A DNA stretch of 64,000 nt from Dipteris shenzhenensis. Its lineage: Eukaryota > Polypodiophyta > Polypodiopsida > Gleicheniales. Below the pieces are notes generated by a model. The model was given only the letters and a program-made list of their open reading frames with translations, made no database searches and was not told where the DNA came from. Positions 48,286 through 59,934 of this stretch are shown piece after piece; the first letter of the stretch is position 1; every line of letters begins with the position of its first letter. The stretch lies in NCBI GenBank assembly GCA_047967505.1, contig CM106538.1; one strand, 5' to 3'. The translations under genes were made by a program, and so were the position numbers.

Positions 48286-48879
48286 CTGCGCAAGAGGAGG
48301 AGGTCAGATGGAATATCCTACTCGACTTGGTTGTGGAGAAAGCCCTCTCCTGCGAAAAGTTCTTCCTATCAAGAGGAGGGAAGTCAAATGGGGAAAGCAC
48401 ACCCACACTTGTTAAGGGGGAAACTCTGTCCACGAATGTCTGAAAGATGTGCTCCCTTAGCGTAGAGGGTATAAACTACTCCTTTGCCTCAAACTCAGCC
48501 AAGTTTGCCAGAACTGAAAATGAATTCCTACGAGTACCTTTGGTGTAGGAGTGCGAAGGAGCCCTACGGAAGGAGGAGTGAAACCAATAATGCCCTTACC
48601 TTTGTCAGGTGTAAACAGATCTGTAAGAGAAGAAGGGGGTTGTCGCTGCATGACCTCTGCATGAATCTTCATGACCTCAGCCATGACTTTGGCATTGTTC
48701 TCAAGTAAGGCACGGGTCTCTCAAATAAGGCACGGGCCCCATCAGGGGTAGCATGAGGGACTAGCTCCCCAACTCTAAGAGGCACCCAATGATGGACGAC
48801 CAAAGGAGGACGTGCTGACTATCCTGTCGGTGCTGTAGAAGTGTTAGGAAGAGAGGCTGATGGTCCTGGCTATGAAGCC

Positions 48880-49890
48880 GAAGTTCTAGCAGCATGTGAG
48901 GTGATAGGAACTGATTGTGATAAAGGTCCAGGTCGGGTGAAGCTATGAGGCGCACCTAAGGATCTTTTTGGCCTTTTCTTTTTCCTTGGGCAATGTCTAG
49001 CAAAATGCCCAAGGGTCTTGCAAATCCTACACTAATTCTGTCTCCTTGTAATCTGGACTCTCTGTCAGAAGGAGCCATCTGGACGTTGAAGCATAATGTG
49101 GTCATCCGAGATGTTAGGGTCAGAGACAATGACCCTAACACGCGGTACCCCATCGGACTCGACTGCCTCTGCTGCTGAAGTAGGCATCTCAGGGAGAGGG
49201 GGGATCTCAGTAACCACTCCAAAGGCGGCTCCAATGGAATGTAGCAGTTGATGGCACACCTGAGGAAGGCCTGGAAATCTGATGAAGAGTGACGTCGTCT
49301 GGCTGTCCTCCTCGACAGACCCTAGTCTCCTCAAGCCTCTTCCACGAGCCTTCTCTCCCTCTTGTAGATATTCTCTTATGTAGACTCTTGAGTCCATCTC
49401 TCTCTAGTTCATTCTCTCTCTATGAGTAGTCTTGGAGCTTTCGCTCCCTTTTTTTAGAGAGTGTTTTGAGCTAAGTGTAAAGGTGTCCATGAAGGAGGTG
49501 CAATGTTTCCTTGGAACCTACCCATCCGACCCAATCAGCCCGCATCAAACCTCAAAGAAAAAGGGGTTAAAAAAATCCTTTTGAAGCCCAGTCCTAACGG
49601 GCTAGCCTGCAGCACTGTACGTGCTACGTCCGAGGAGTCAAAAACAATCTGGAAGAAACCTCGCCCAAGTAGACGAACATTTGTGAACTGCCTTGCGAGG
49701 TCTCAAGAAGAGTGGCGAGCATCCAGTCCTTGGCATGGATGCGAGCAAAGAGCGATGTCAAGCTCTCCTATTCAGTATCTTTTTTGAACTGCTGCAACTC
49801 ATCTTTTGAGAAAGTGATGGTTTTCACGACTAGTGGAAGAGGGCGAGGATTGGCTAAAGGTTGGGCCGTCATCAATCAAGGTGTGAAGGC
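48880..49890 (-). pseudogene. LINE-A copy 3 ORF1, interrupted by an insertion
   Basis: N-terminal part 49890-49560 (TFSKDELQQFKKDTE, then FASWQGVHKC-like sequence), a foreign block at 49312-49560, then [57 protein letters not shown] and an intact zinc knuckle CRICKTLGHFARHC near 49025-48985 followed by a basic patch. Confidence 0.78.
49312..49560. other. About 250-base insertion inside LINE-A ORF1
   Basis: Sequence between VEEDSQ (49312) and the upstream ORF1 part has no match in LINE-A copies 1 or at 40400-41027. It is TC-rich (CCATCTCTCTCTAGTTC) with GAGAGTGTTTTGAGC, reminiscent of an LTR end, but no TG...CA pair or target duplication could be confirmed. Confidence 0.5.
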
Positions 49891-49924
49891 CGACTAGAAC
49901 ACAAAAAGCTCTATTCGACCAAAA

Positions 49925-50410
49925 GTGCTAAAAAAAGGGCTAGGAAGAGTAGGATGAGGAAGGAAAGAGAAGAAGTAGGGGGGGGATGAGGGAGGGTAGA
50001 GTGAGGGCTAAGGGAGAGGAGGATAGTAGGGAGGGAGAGGGAGAGGGTGAGGGCTAAGGGGAGAAGGGGCAGTAGGGGGAGAGGGAGAGAGTGAAGGGGG
50101 CAGCAGGAGGGAGAGGGTGAGGGCTAAGGGAAAGGGGGTAGCAGCAGGGCGGGAGAGGACACGGAGGAAGGTCGGGGAGGGAAGGGGGAGAAGAGGGTAG
50201 ATGGAGAGGGAGAAGGGCTAGGGAGGAGAGGGAAGGGCGGAGAGGCTAGGGGAGTCAGGGTGGAGAAGAGAGGGCAGGCAGGGATGGGTTCGTACGGCCG
50301 TATGACAATGAGGGCAGCAAGGGAGTGGGGTAGAGAGGAGAGGCCAGCAGCGAGGTAGAGAGGAGAGGGTGGTGAGGTTGAGAGGAGCTACGAGAGGGAG
50401 AAGAGCAGGA
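49925..50410 (-). repeat. G/A-rich tract at the 5' end of LINE-A copy 3
   Basis: About 480 bases of GGGAGAGGG-type repeats (C/T-rich on the LINE strand) just upstream of ORF1, as in copy 1 and at 41070. Confidence 0.7.
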
Positions 50411-50564
50411 AGCTCATTTTGGTGCCTTTTAGCCAAGAAAGAAAATAGCCCTCAAGAAGGACCAACGTAACGTTGAAAATTTTAGAAAAAGGAAAAGAAA
50501 AGAAATGCGGTTAAGTTTGCATTCAATGAGGACACTTGTGCTACTTTATTATATCTGACGTAGG

Positions 50565-50827
50565 GTGCATAATTTGCTATTTCTAAGATCATCGACGCAT
50601 CTGGAGTGGGCGAAAACCCCCAAAAAGGCTTTTGAAATGCTAAAAAAGGGCCCCTGGAGGAGGCCCAGAAAAGGCCAAAAAGGCTCGGAAAGCAACTCGT
50701 ACAAATGAAAGCGATTTGACAGGTTGGACCTCCAGCTGCCTGTTTTCGACATTTCAAAAGCCTTTTTTGGGGATTTTGGCCCGCGGTCTGGATGCGCCGG
50801 TGATGTCAGAAATAGCAAATTATGCAC
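50565..50827. repeat. 263-bp foldback (inverted-repeat) element
   Basis: Left arm 50565-50639 and right arm 50750-50827 are inverted copies (GTGCATAATTTGCTATTTCT against its complement; CCAAAAAGGCTTTTGAAATG against CATTTCAAAAGCC). About 75 bases per arm with some mismatches, spacer about 110. Weaker pairing may extend outward. No ORF. Confidence 0.82.
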
Positions 50828-51049
50828 TGTACATCAGTGGGGTTATGTCATATTTTATTATTTTAGAGGAAAGAAAATTGAAGAAATCATGAATTTCTCT
50901 CAGGGCCCCAAAATGAGCTCCCTTTTTTCCTAATGAGCACAGAGGGGAGAGGGAGGGAGGGCCATATAGTCGTACAGCTGAGGAGAGGGGGAGCAATAGC
51001 AAGTTCGGGGAGGAGCAACAGCTCTTTTTTGAGCCTAGCGATTTTGAAA

Positions 51050-52235
51050 CTAAGTGTAATGTGATTGAGAGATGATGATTGAGAAATCAATGGAGAAATT
51101 AGTGGAGCTTGCCTCTCATGTATGTATCAAGTGCCTATATATTGGCCTTCTCTCATGAATCAAGTACAAGAGTTATTTAACATGTGGTATTAGAGCCACC
51201 ACATCCTCCTTGAGTCTTACATTTAGTGCCATGTCATCATCTTCACTCTCTTCTTCTCCATTTTCCCCCCTTTTTGAGAAGAATTTCCAAACACTTGTTC
51301 TCCCTCTATAGGAGACCATGTCCAAAATGTTTTGAGCTGTAGAATCCTCTCGATAGGGCAAATTACTCCATTCAAGCAATTAGTGAAATATTGCTCTAGT
51401 TGCCCATGCCGATAGCTTCTTCAATGGGCAAACTTTTGCATAATTTCGTGAACGCATTTGGTCCATAGACGAAGGAAAAGCCAATTGATTTTGAAGAAGT
51501 TCTCACCAGCGACTTGGCGCATATTTTCAGACATCTTCTGGTATAGATATTGTCCACTAGTAGGGGCTTCTTTTGCCACCAAAATCCCCTTCATAGGCCC
51601 TATAATCAGGGTGAATTCCACCCTCCAGCCGATCTCTATCTCTACAAGAAAATTTCTTCATATTTTGGTCAAAGACAGTTGACCAAGCAATCAAAATTTG
51701 GGGCTTTTATACTTGAGTGAAAGTTTTATATATGTTTACTGTGTTTCACCACGAGAACTCAGTCATGAAGCTTATATTCGCCATTATACTCTTGCTTTTC
51801 TATGCGGATGATATGATGCTTGTGCTCTTGAAGAATATCTTCTCAAGTTCCACTTGCTTGAGTCGATTTGTCAAATCTTGTAAGGCATTAGACATTGTCC
51901 ATGTGGTAAGACCTTGCCTAGAAGGAAAGCTTTGCTTCATTGACACAAAGTATAATGCAATGGACAAGTAAGTTTATGAGTTTGATACAGTGGTGGCTTG
52001 GAAACGACGCCAGAAAAAGATTGCCATCAGGGGGGACAAATTCCCCACATCTTCAACTTAATTGTTTGTGTGTGTGGTCAATAAGGGTTCTCTGCCTTGG
52101 GATGTCCCCCTTAAATGATTGTTACATGTTTGAGCTTTTACCGTGTTAGACCCATGGGAATTCCCCATGCATACTCATTGTCTAGTCTGCCAATTGTAAA
52201 CCAAGAGACCAAAGTCAAAGTGAGATCATGTTGGG
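51050..52235 (+). mobile_element. Degraded Ty1/copia element, internally deleted
   Basis: LTR-like end (51060-51180), then a decayed primer site TGGTATTAGAGCC at 51184, a Ser-rich gag-like start at about 51230, and after a large deletion an RT trace FYADDMMLVLL near 51800. 52080-52130 has TCTGCCTTGGGATG, shared with the internal region of the element at 32172. The right end near 52235 resembles the start of an LTR and abuts a minus-strand copia RT. Confidence 0.6.
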
Positions 52236-52239
52236 GTGA

Positions 52240-53085
52240 AGATGAAAGCCAAAGGAGTTTCCTACTCCAATCACGCGTGATGCGCATACCAAGAATATGA
52301 TCTGCAAGTCCCAAATCCTTCATATCAAAGGCCTCATGCAACTTGGCCTTTAATGCATCTAGCTCATAAGTATTCTTGCTAGCCAATAGCATATCATCCA
52401 CATATAGTGCCAAGATTATCAGGCTATTATCCTTAGCCCTTTTAGTGTAGAGGCAGTGATCAATTTCACTCCATCTAAAACCCTGGGATCGAATGAAAGC
52501 ATCAAACTTCTGATACCATTCTCTAGGTGCTTGCTTAAGACCATAGAGGCTCTTCTTCAGCTTGCAAACTAAATGCTCTTTGCCCTTTTCTTTAAAGCCT
52601 TCCAGCTGCACCATGTAAATTTCCTCATGCAAATCCCCATGCAAGAAAGCTGTCTTGACATCCATCTGCATAAGCTCCATATCCTCTGATGCCACTAGTC
52701 CAAGCATGCATCTAAGTGTGGTCATCTTCACAACTGGAGAGAATATCTCATCAAAGTCCACACACTTCTCTTGCTTGAACCCTTTAGCGACCAAACGGGC
52801 CTTGTACCTAGGCACATCATCACCTGTGACCTTCATCTTGTAGACCCATTTACATGGCAATGCTTTCTTTCCATGTGGCAAAGAAACCAAGTCCCAAGTC
52901 TTATTATTCATAAGTGAACTCATCTATGATTGCATAGCATACTCCCACTTGCGTTAATCCTCGCACATCATAGCCTCTCTGTAGCAAGAAGGCTCCCCGC
53001 AATCAGTAAGCATCACATAGTCTACCCTTGGAACAAACCTATCAGGCAGTCTAGACACTCTAGATGATCTTCTCAAGTGCATAAT
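52240..53085 (-). pseudogene. Ty1/copia RT, fragment A (near-intact)
   Basis: Minus strand, open from 52923 for over 220 codons: NNKTWDLVSLPHGKKALPCK, YKARLVAKGFKQEKCVDFDE, MDVKTAFLHGDLHEEIYMV, KKSLYGLKQAPREWYQKFD, the catalytic ALYVDDMLLASKN and ILGMRITRDW. Upstream (53085-52930) reads SRLPDRFVPRVDYVMLTDCG and two stops (TAA, TAG). RNase H is missing at the 3' side. A nearly identical piece lies at 57141-57990, with the same two stops. Confidence 0.92.
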
Positions 53086-53238
53086 ACATGCACGAGTCAG
53101 CTGCATCTTTTGATGCTTTGAGCTTTGAGTTTTGGTGATATTTCAGTCTATTGTGGCATACACATTTGGGTGCACCTGGTATTTGGTGTGATTCTCTCTT
53201 ACAGGCACTAGCATTTGGGATTTTGCTTTATTTCCATT

Positions 53239-54186
53239 ATGGCATCCTCTTCCATGTCTAAAAAGGAGTTTTTCAACATTAAAAAGTTTGATGGGACAAA
53301 CTTTTCTTTGTAGAAAGAACAGATAAGGGATGTGCTTATTCAAAAGAAGCAGATTAAACCCTTGGCAGGGATTGAAGCTAAGCTTGCAAATATGTTTGAG
53401 GATGATTCGAATGAGTTGGATGCGTTAGCAAAGTCTACTATTAGACTTCATCTTGCAGAGTCAGTTTATTTCACAGTAGTAAATGAGCAGACTACTAAAG
53501 ATTTGTGGAAGAAACTGTGTGCCACTTATGAGAAGGAAACCGCCTCTAATTAAGTTTACCTCATGAAGAGGTTGTTTGAGCTATAGATAAAGGAAGGGGT
53601 CTCTATTGCTTCTCACTTGAATGAATTCAATATTATTTTCAGCCAGCTTCAGGCTCAGAAGATGAATTTTGATGCGGAGACTAAGGCAATATTTCTCTTA
53701 TGTTCATTGCCATCCTCATGGGATACCTTTCGTATAGCTATCAGTAACTTTGCACCTAGTGGAGTACTAAAGTTTGATGATGTTGTGGGTAGCTTTTTGG
53801 TTGAGGAGATTAGACGAAGGTCTATGGATGGCAACAAGCAGGATGCAGCCTTAAATGTGCAAAGGGGCAGATCACAGTTCAGGGGAAAGTCCCAAGAAAG
53901 AGGGAAGTCTTGTAGCAAATCCAAGGCACGGAACATTGAGTGTTACCACTGTGGCAAGACGAGCCATATGAAAAAGGATTGCTACAAGCTGAAAAGAGAG
54001 CAAAAGGATAAGAAAAAGAATGCAAATTGGGGTGCAAATAAGAAGGAAGAGAGTCCAAGGGAGAACAAGGGAAAAGTGAAGATTGAGGAGATCAATGCAG
54101 TCACATATGATAGTGACAATGACATTCTCTTCATGTCTAGTTTATCTGCAGAGTTGCTTACCACTTCAGATGATGCATATTCCTAG
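53239..54186 (+). pseudogene. Ty1/copia gag, fragment B
   Basis: ATG at 53239: MASSSMSKKEFFNIKKFDG, a TAG at about 53312 where a tryptophan codon is expected, then IRLHLAESVYFTVVNEQTTK, stops near 53551 and 53584, then LCSLPSSWDTFRIAISNFAP and the zinc knuckle CYHCGKTSHMKKDC (CX2CX4HX4C), followed by a Lys-rich tail. Otherwise well kept. Confidence 0.9.
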
Positions 54187-54189
54187 GAT

Positions 54190-55690
54190 TGGATTTTGGA
54201 TTCTGGAGCTTCATTCCATGTTGCTCCCCATAGGGAATGGTTCTCCACTTATGACACTGGAAAGACAGGTTGTGTGCATCTTGGAAATGACTATGCATGT
54301 GACATAGTGGGAGTAGGTGACATAAAGTTTTCTTTTGCAAATGGGTCTGCATTTGTTTTGAAACATGTGACCAAGAGTCTTATTTCAATGGGTCAGCTAG
54401 ATGTTGCTGGTTTTTACACCACTTTTGGCTTTCAAATTCAGAAGGGCTCTATGCTTTTGGCTAGGGGTGCCAAGTGTGGGACTTTGTATCCCTTACATGT
54501 CTCAGGGGTATTTGATTATGCTGATGCAATAACTGAGCAGCCAAGCACTTCTTTGTGGCATTGCAGGTTAGGGCACATGAGCCAGAATGGAATGAAACTC
54601 TTATGCCGTTTGGGTTGTCTCTTATGCCGTTTGGGTTGTCTCTTATGCCGTTTGGGTTGTGTACTGCATTTGAGTTTCTCTGATTTTGAATTTCATGAGC
54701 ACTGTCTCTATGGGAAGCAGACTAAATCAGCCCATAAAAGAAGGGGAAAGAAAGAGTTTGAAAAGTTTGATTTGGTGCATTCAGATGTATGTGGTCCCAT
54801 GCCTACACGATCATAAGCGGGGTTGAATACTATGTGACATTCATTGATGATGCAACTAGGAAAGTGTGGGCTTATGCTACAGCTCGGAAGAGTGATGTGT
54901 TCCAGGTATTTTAGAAATGACTGGCCTTGGTTGAGAATCAGTCAGGTAGAACGCTTAAATGCCTATGGACTGACAATGGTGGAGAGTATCTCTCTCATGA
55001 CTTTCAGCATTTCTATGATACATGTGGGATTAAGAGGGAGCTCACATCCCCTCGTACTCCAGAGCAAAATCCAGTTGCAGAAAAGATGAACCGTACCATT
55101 CAAGAAAGGTTGCAATGCATGCTTTCCAATGTAAGTCTTCCTGGTGGTTTTTAGGCTGAGGCAATGAAGACTGCAGTGCATGTGATCAATAGATCACCTA
55201 GTAAGAGTTTGGATGGTGGTATTCCTAAAGAGGCATGGAGTGGCAAGAAGCCCTCTTACTCTCATTTGTGTATATTTGGGTGTCAGACATATGCACATGT
55301 GCCAAAAGATCTTCGAAAGAAGCTAGATCCTAAGTCTTGGAAATGCATCTTTCTGGGTAATGGTGAAAGTGGAGAGATGGGCTATCGTCTATGGGATGCA
55401 GAAGCAAGAAGATCATATGCAGCCATGATGTAGTTTTCAATGAGAAGAAGATGCATAAGGCACCCATGAGGGATGTGGAAATGAGAAGAATCACTTTCTA
55501 GGATGTGAATCCACCTACATATGTTGATAGACAGCAAGCTGTCCATGCACCAAATGTGCAAGAAATAGTACCACCGAATACTCCCACAGGTACACAATCA
55601 AGGGTAGATGATGGATCATTTATTGGTAGAAATGATGAGCCAAATGTGGCTGATATGCAGGTGGGACAGCAAGCTGAAATGCAAATCTGG
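54190..55690 (+). pseudogene. Ty1/copia protease and integrase, fragment B
   Basis: WILDSGASFHVAPHREWFST (protease active site intact), a pre-integrase HCRLGHMSQNGMKLL, then a 21-bp triplication, HCLYGKQTKSA, and integrase DLVHSDVCGPMPTRS; a TAA and frameshift near 54816; then LWTDNGGEYLSHDF and PEQNPVAEKMNRTIQERL (second Asp, Glu), KTAVHVINRSPSKSL. It ends at NDEPNVADMQVGQQAEM (55680), where RT should follow but does not. Confidence 0.9.
54600..54662 (+). repeat. Triplicated 21-bp unit in the copia pre-integrase region
   Basis: CTTATGCCGTTTGGGTTGTCT three times, in frame, giving LLCRLGC repeats near the HHCC finger. Likely replication slippage. Confidence 0.95.
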
Positions 55691-55699
55691 CCCAAAAGA

Positions 55700-57140
55700 A
55701 AATGCCAACTGTAATGGCAATCCAAAATGCCAATAAGTACCAAAGGCTCAAGCATAAACACCGTCCATGGGCATATGCATCAATAATATCTCATCCAAGA
55801 GAGCATAACACTATCAGTGCATCACCTGCAATGTGTTAAGGCTTTCCCTTAGCATAATATAGCATCCATGTGTAAAGCGTCCATAAAAATAGCATCCCAC
55901 AAGGCAATCTGGGCCTATCAGCACATCCAATAAGGATCGCAATGCATCTAAATGACCTATAAATCATCCACTGCAACCCAATGCACACCACGAATGAGCG
56001 CACATGGCTCAAATTGCAACTAGAGTGATCTGCATAAGGTATTCTCAAGAAATCATGGTCCCATGGAAAAGACCGCCACTAAAAATGGAACCTGAGATGC
56101 CTTAAAACATGGGTGCCATTGCATAATCGGACTCAACAAGAAAATTTGCAAATATCTCTCTTTTGTCGAAACTCCAAAATCCCAACCGATGAGTGAGAAA
56201 TGGGAGTCAACACTTATCCACTATCATGTGGCATAAATCTAAGGTTTCAAAACCTTAGAATGAAAAATGCATAACAAAGAGACAAAATCGAATACACGGA
56301 GATCTATAACTCTGAAAATACTCCATCGAATCACGCAAGAACTAATAGGTAGGGGTTTTTGGGCGTCCGAAATGCAATGGGATAGACGGTCTTGGAAACC
56401 GTGGTCTTAGTCACTGGGTCCAACACACGGACTGAAAAACGTTTTTGGAAACAAAACTATTTGTAAACTTCACCAGAGTGCGAATGATGAGCAACATAGA
56501 AGTTTTAGGACCTCCTGAGTCCACCGGAACTGACAGATCTACAAATGGTTGCTCCAAACTTGAGTTCCAACACCCGGGCAGAAAAACGTAGGAACTGACA
56601 TAGTGAGTTAGAAATCCAATGAAATGATCCTAGATTCAAGAATGAAGGTGTTTCCAAGCACCTGAAGTGAAGTGGACACCAAAAGCAAGCAATAGTTGCC
56701 TCTACAAGTCAATATAGAGTCTCTGTCATCGAACGGAACATGAAAAAGCTCAAAAAATGACTTTTTCTTTGAAAACACTTAACAAGCTCTCAAAACCACT
56801 TCGCAAAGCCAAAGTGACTTTTCCAAAGGTTCCTCCAAGGTCTCTACACACTCGAATGTAAGTAAAATCACCCACTAAGCTTCCCACAGAGCTTCTTCTT
56901 CCTTCCACATAGCTGTTGAGCTTCCAGGCATTCATGCATGCTCAGCTAGATTACCCGGGCTCTGATACTAGTTGAGAGTGCTCTCAACAGAAGCAAGAAC
57001 GGAAGAGGGAGAGAGAGCAACAGAGAGCCACACAAGTTTTGCTGGGTGCAGAACACCCTAATCTTCTTTTTCATTCATTTATATATGCATTTGAGTATTA
57101 TACATAATCGGGCTAAAGGCACAATGACCTTTAACCCCCA
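55700..57140 (-). mobile_element. LTR-element fragment with no recognisable coding domain
   Basis: Minus strand: LTR-like sequence 57140-56970 with a TATA-like TATATAAATG, ending TGAGAGCACTCTCAAC, followed by a primer-site sequence GTATCAGAGCCCGGG (about 56965-56951), then 1.25 kb without ORFs. Only one LTR is seen. It lies between copia fragments B and C. Confidence 0.6.
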
Positions 57141-57990
57141 TAATATCATCCACATATAGTGCCAGGAGTATCAAGCTATTATCCTTAGCCCTTTTAGTGT
57201 AGAGTCAGTGATCAATTTCACTCCTTCTAAAACCCTGGGATAGAATGAAAGCATCAAACTTCTGATACCATTCTCTAGGTACTTGCTTAAGACCATAGAG
57301 ACTCTTCTTCAGCTTGCAAACTAAATGCTCTTTGCCCTTTTCTTTAAAGCCTTTCGGTTACACCATGTAAATTTCCTCATGCAGATCCCCATGCAAGAAA
57401 GTTGTCTTGACATCCATCTGCATAAGCTCCATATCCTCTGATGCCACTAGTCCAAGCATGCATCTAAGTGTGGTCATCTTCACAACTGGAGAGAATATCT
57501 CATCAAAGTCCACACACTTCTCTTGCTTGAACCCTTTAGCGACCAAACGGGCCTTGTACCTAGGCACATCATCACCTGTGACCTTCATCTTGTAGACCCA
57601 TTTACATGGCAATGCTTTCTTTCCATGTGGCAAAGAAACCAAGTCCCAAGTCTTATTATTCATAAGTGAACTCATCTATGATTGCATAGCATACTCCCAC
57701 TTGCGTTAATCCTCGCACATCATAGCCTCTCTGTAGCAAGAAGGCTCCCCGCAATCAGTAAGCATCACATAGTCTACCCCTGAAACAAACATATTAGGTG
57801 GTCTAGACACTTTAGATGATCTTCTCAAGGGCATTTCAGCTTGCTGTCCCACCTGCATATCAACCACATTTGGCTCATCATTTCCACCAATAGATGATCC
57901 ATCATCTACCCTTGATTGTGTACCTGTGGGAGTACTTGGTGGTACCATTTCTTGCACATTTGGTGTGAAGATTGTGGGAGAGAGGGAAGG
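57141..57990 (-). pseudogene. Ty1/copia RT, fragment C (duplicate of A)
   Basis: From 57990: FTPNVQEMVPPSTPTGTQS, NDEPNVVDMQVGQQAEMPL, RRSSKVSRPPNMFVSGVDYV, then TDCGEPSCYREAMMCED, the same TAA and TAG as in fragment A, and NNKTWDLVSL through MDVKTTFLHGDLHEEIYMV; more decayed to 57141. The first part overlaps the end of fragment B, showing all three come from one family. Confidence 0.88.
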
Positions 57991-58316
57991 AGTCTCACTT
58001 GCGGCTTTCTCACATGCACAATGGGGGAATACACACAAAGGTGGAGGCTGAAAACAGTTTTCCTCTTCTTGGTTGTGAAAGCCAAAAGAACTCTAGTACA
58101 AAGAAATAGAAGAACCCTATATGTGGGTCTCAAAACCAAACTCAACTAACTAAGGTGGCATACTAACTGAGCCACGAACTAGTGTAGATAAGGATAGCTG
58201 TCATCCAGCTATTATTCGTGGGCGGTGTACCAATCGCATCTCCATCTAACAAGTCGGTGACATAAGTACACAACGGTCACCCTGGCATATCTCGAGTGGA
58301 GCTCAATATCTCAACA
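57990..58316 (-). repeat. 3' LTR of copia element D (inner end approximate)
   Basis: Minus strand: polypurine CGAGGGGGAG, then TGTTGAGATATTGAGCTCC at 58316. The RNase H frame runs a few codons into it. It ends where fragment C begins near 57990. Confidence 0.65.
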
Positions 58317-59930
58317 CTCCCCCTCGAGCTCAATCCCAAATCCTGCACACCAAGCAGGTCTCTGAACTTGCGCAGCTTCTCTGTGCCCAATGCTTTCGTG
58401 AATATGTCAGCTACCTGATCCTCTGTGCTGACATAAAGTAGATCAATAAGACCTAGTAAAACCTTCTCCCGCACATAGTGATAATGCACCTCAATGTGCT
58501 TTGTTCTGGCATGAAAGACTGGGTTCTTTGCCAAATGTATACTACTCATGTTGTCACAATAAATGACAACTGGCCCATCTGTAGACTGATGCATATCATA
58601 GAGTAGCTTATGCAACCAAGCTACCTCACATGCAGCCATTGCTGCACCCCTGTACTCAGCCTCTGTGCTCGACAAGGCAACTGTAGGCTGTTTCTTGCTG
58701 CTCCAAGTGACTGCAGCACTCCCAAAAGAGAACACATATCCACTGGTAGATCATCTATCAGAAATGCTACTAGCCCAATCAGCATCAGTGTATCCATGCA
58801 ACTGTATCTGAACCCCAGCCTCATAAAATAGTCCATACTGCAATGTGGACTTCACATACCTGAGTATGCATCTAGCCGCATCCAAATGCGGTTTCCTTGG
58901 AGCCTGCATAAACTGACTTACCAACCCAACAGCATAGCTCAAATCTGGCCTGGTAATAGTCATGTAAATCAAACTTCCTACTATGCGTCTGTACATAGTA
59001 GGGTCTTCCAGAAGCTCACCTGCATCTGTGCTCAGCTTCACATTCTGCTCCAAAGGAACTGAAATAGGCTTACAGCCTGTCATCCCATATTTGGACAGCA
59101 TGTCCAATCCATACTGCCTCTGCAAGAGCTGTATCCCACTTGGTGATCTAATCACCTCAATGCCCAAGAAATAACGCAGCTCTCCCAAATCCTTCATCTC
59201 AAACTTCTGCCTCAATAGCATTTTCACATGAAGGATATCTTCATCACTATCACCTGTGATGATCAAATCATCAACATAAATGACCAGCAGCATAATCCCT
59301 TTCTCTGTTTTTCTCACATAGAGTGAGAAATCTACCTTGGAAATCTGACTCAGGATGAATAGCATGAACATAACCTGCTGGCTGCTCCATAAAGACCTCT
59401 TCTTGCAAATCACCATGCAAGAAGGCATTCTTTACATCCATCTGATGTAAAGACCATCCCTTTGATGCAGCCATAGCAATGGCTGCTCTTACGGTTGCCA
59501 TCCTTGCAACCGGGCTGAAAGTTTCTTCATAATCAATGCCATATGTCTGTGCATACCCCTTGACAACTAATCTTGCCTTGTATCTATTCACAGAACCATC
59601 TGCATTGTGCTTGATCTTATAAACCCACTTACAGCCAATTGCATTCTTGCCTTAAAGGCACCAATTCCCATGTAGCATTCGCATCCAAGGCATCCATTTC
59701 TTCATCCATGGCTTTCTCCCATTTTTCATTTCCCATGGCTTGCTCAAAAGAAGTGGGTTCTGGTTCCTGTATCACTTTGACCATATAGGCATAGTGAATG
59801 GCTGTAAATCCATCATATTTCAGCCTATCCACAGGATACCTAACCCTGGTAGACCTGCGCAAAATAGGCTCACTTCCAGGTGCTCTCAAAACATCCCTGG
59901 TCTTTTTATCCTTAGCTAAGGTTTTTTCCT
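58277..59930 (-). pseudogene. Ty1/copia RT and RNase H, element D
   Basis: 59889-59629: EPILRRSTRVRYPVDRLKYD, EKWEKAMDEEMDALDANATW. 59591-59350: [40 protein letters not shown]; frameshift near 59350. Then [69 protein letters not shown], a TGA near 58750, and RNase H STEAEYRGAAMAACEVAWLH, IYCDNMSSIHLAKNPVFHAR, QVADIFTKALG. A different copia family from A-C. Gag and integrase are absent. Confidence 0.92.
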
Positions 59931-59934
59931 CCTA

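Larger units (their letters stand above)
46501..49925 (-). mobile_element. LINE-A copy 3, 3'-truncated, downstream of ABCA
   Basis: Minus strand: pyrimidine-rich 5' region, ORF1 (DUF4283-like, intact zinc knuckle), endonuclease, and RT to just past LIPKG near 46600. The RT catalytic box, C terminus and poly(A) are missing. Very close to copy 1 along its length; carries a 107-bp tandem duplication and a 250-base insertion in ORF1. Confidence 0.85.

Noticed and set aside
57141-58316. Possibility that copia pieces C and D form one continuous element
   Set aside because: A polypurine tract and LTR start at 58316 separate them, and their RT sequences belong to different families.
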